The notes under the pieces: model-generated | The model's database searches: none | What the model saw: the letters and a program-made list of their open reading frames with translations, nothing else | Told to the model about the DNA's origin: nothing | Translations under genes and position numbers: made by a program | Shown here: one piece after another, positions 44,415-44,668 of the stretch | How positions within the stretch are numbered: position 1 is the first letter of the stretch | Layout of the letters: each line of letters begins with the position of its first letter | Source: a bacterium | GTDB lineage: Bacteria; Bacillota; Clostridia; Lachnospirales; Lachnospiraceae | Reading direction: 5' to 3' | Assembly (NCBI GenBank): GCA_030539495.1 | Contig: JAUNRX010000014.1 | Coordinates: forward strand, 1 to 44,668 | Length of the DNA stretch: 44,668 bases

Positions 44415-44668
44415 ATGAGAGGGAGAAGCATAAGGGTTATAGGAATTATATTGGTATTGTTTGTTTGTATGTTTGGCTTGAGCGGTAAAGGGGTACACGT
44501 GGCAGCACAGGATACAGCAGCAAGTGGAGATAAGATATATGGAGATTATTCGTATCAAGTGTTGAGTGACGGGAATATATCAATTAGCAAATATAATGGG
44601 AATGCAAGCGAAGTGCATGTACCAGAGATGATTGATGGGAAGAAAGTTACGGAGATTGGGAAAGATGC
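44415..44668 (+). CDS. secreted leucine-rich-repeat (BspA-like) protein, 5' part
   Basis: Runs off the end of the window. ATG 44415 follows AAGGAGGAG. The visible 84 residues have a signal peptide (hydrophobic core GIILVLFVCMFGL) and then 'YSYQVLSDGNISISKYNG' and 'VHVPEMIDGKKVTEIGK', the characteristic opening of BspA-like LRR_5 surface proteins. It follows the kinase genes by 29 bases and belongs to the same operon. Length and C-terminal anchor cannot be seen. Confidence 0.8.
   Translation, partial: MRGRSIRVIGIILVLFVCMFGLSGKGVHVAAQDTAASGDKIYGDYSYQVLSDGNISISKYNGNASEVHVPEMIDGKKVTEIGKD

Overview
The window is AT-rich DNA from a low-GC Gram-positive anaerobe, most likely a spore-forming clostridium of the Lachnospiraceae type. 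This is inferred from the class B sortase, the 1184-residue pyruvate:ferredoxin oxidoreductase, the LL-diaminopimelate aminotransferase, the YesMN/Lpl-type sugar uptake genes, a DUF3787-like small protein, a DUF2812 protein, AGGAGG-type ribosome binding sites and many U-tailed hairpin terminators. I cannot name the species.

The central finding is at 1319-10498. A cytoplasmic AprX-like subtilase gene is cut in two directly after its catalytic-His motif (GHGTH) by a 7,974-bp integrative element (about 1782-9755). The element carries a complete maltodextrin uptake and use cassette: binding lipoprotein, two permeases, GH77 amylomaltase and a LacI-type regulator. It also has a 60-residue ORF and, at its right end, a 515-residue large serine recombinase. 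Both junctions share the six bases CACATG. Joining them at the central CA restores one 401-codon protease reading GHGTHVCGIIAG, with all catalytic residues. The predicted attP is an imperfect palindrome centred exactly on that CA. I see no transfer or replication gene in it. It looks like a minimal metabolic integrative element whose excision would switch the protease back on.

Layout: 28-1083 (-) sortase B; 1319-10498 split protease and element; 10597-11025 bacteriohemerythrin; 11275-12636 YjiH-family membrane protein; 12871-23094 a YesM/YesN two-component system with two Lpl/Ytc-type permeases, two binding lipoproteins and YesL (oligosaccharide sensing and uptake); 23190-24386 dapL; 24387-25191 an 805-bp non-coding stretch with a candidate structured RNA ending in a strong terminator; 25192-28953 DUF3787-like protein and PFOR; 29041-30003 D-2-hydroxyacid dehydrogenase; 30011-34291 (-) GNAT acetyltransferase and a pair of ABC exporter half-transporters; 34578-35609 secreted SH3/NlpC-P60 hydrolase; 35671-36600 (-) carbamate kinase; 36873-37526 a degenerate TtcA-like PP-loop protein; 37675-39741 a lipoprotein with an HEIMH zinc-protease motif; 39903-41273 DUF2812 membrane protein; 41443-44668 PP2C phosphatase, Ser/Thr kinase, a small membrane protein and the start of a secreted leucine-rich-repeat-like protein that runs off the end.

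The genes fall into short transcription units, several with recognisable promoters (TTGACA-N16/18-TATAAT type). No rRNA, tRNA, CRISPR array or insertion sequence was seen. All functions are read from sequence motifs and remembered families; no database search was run.
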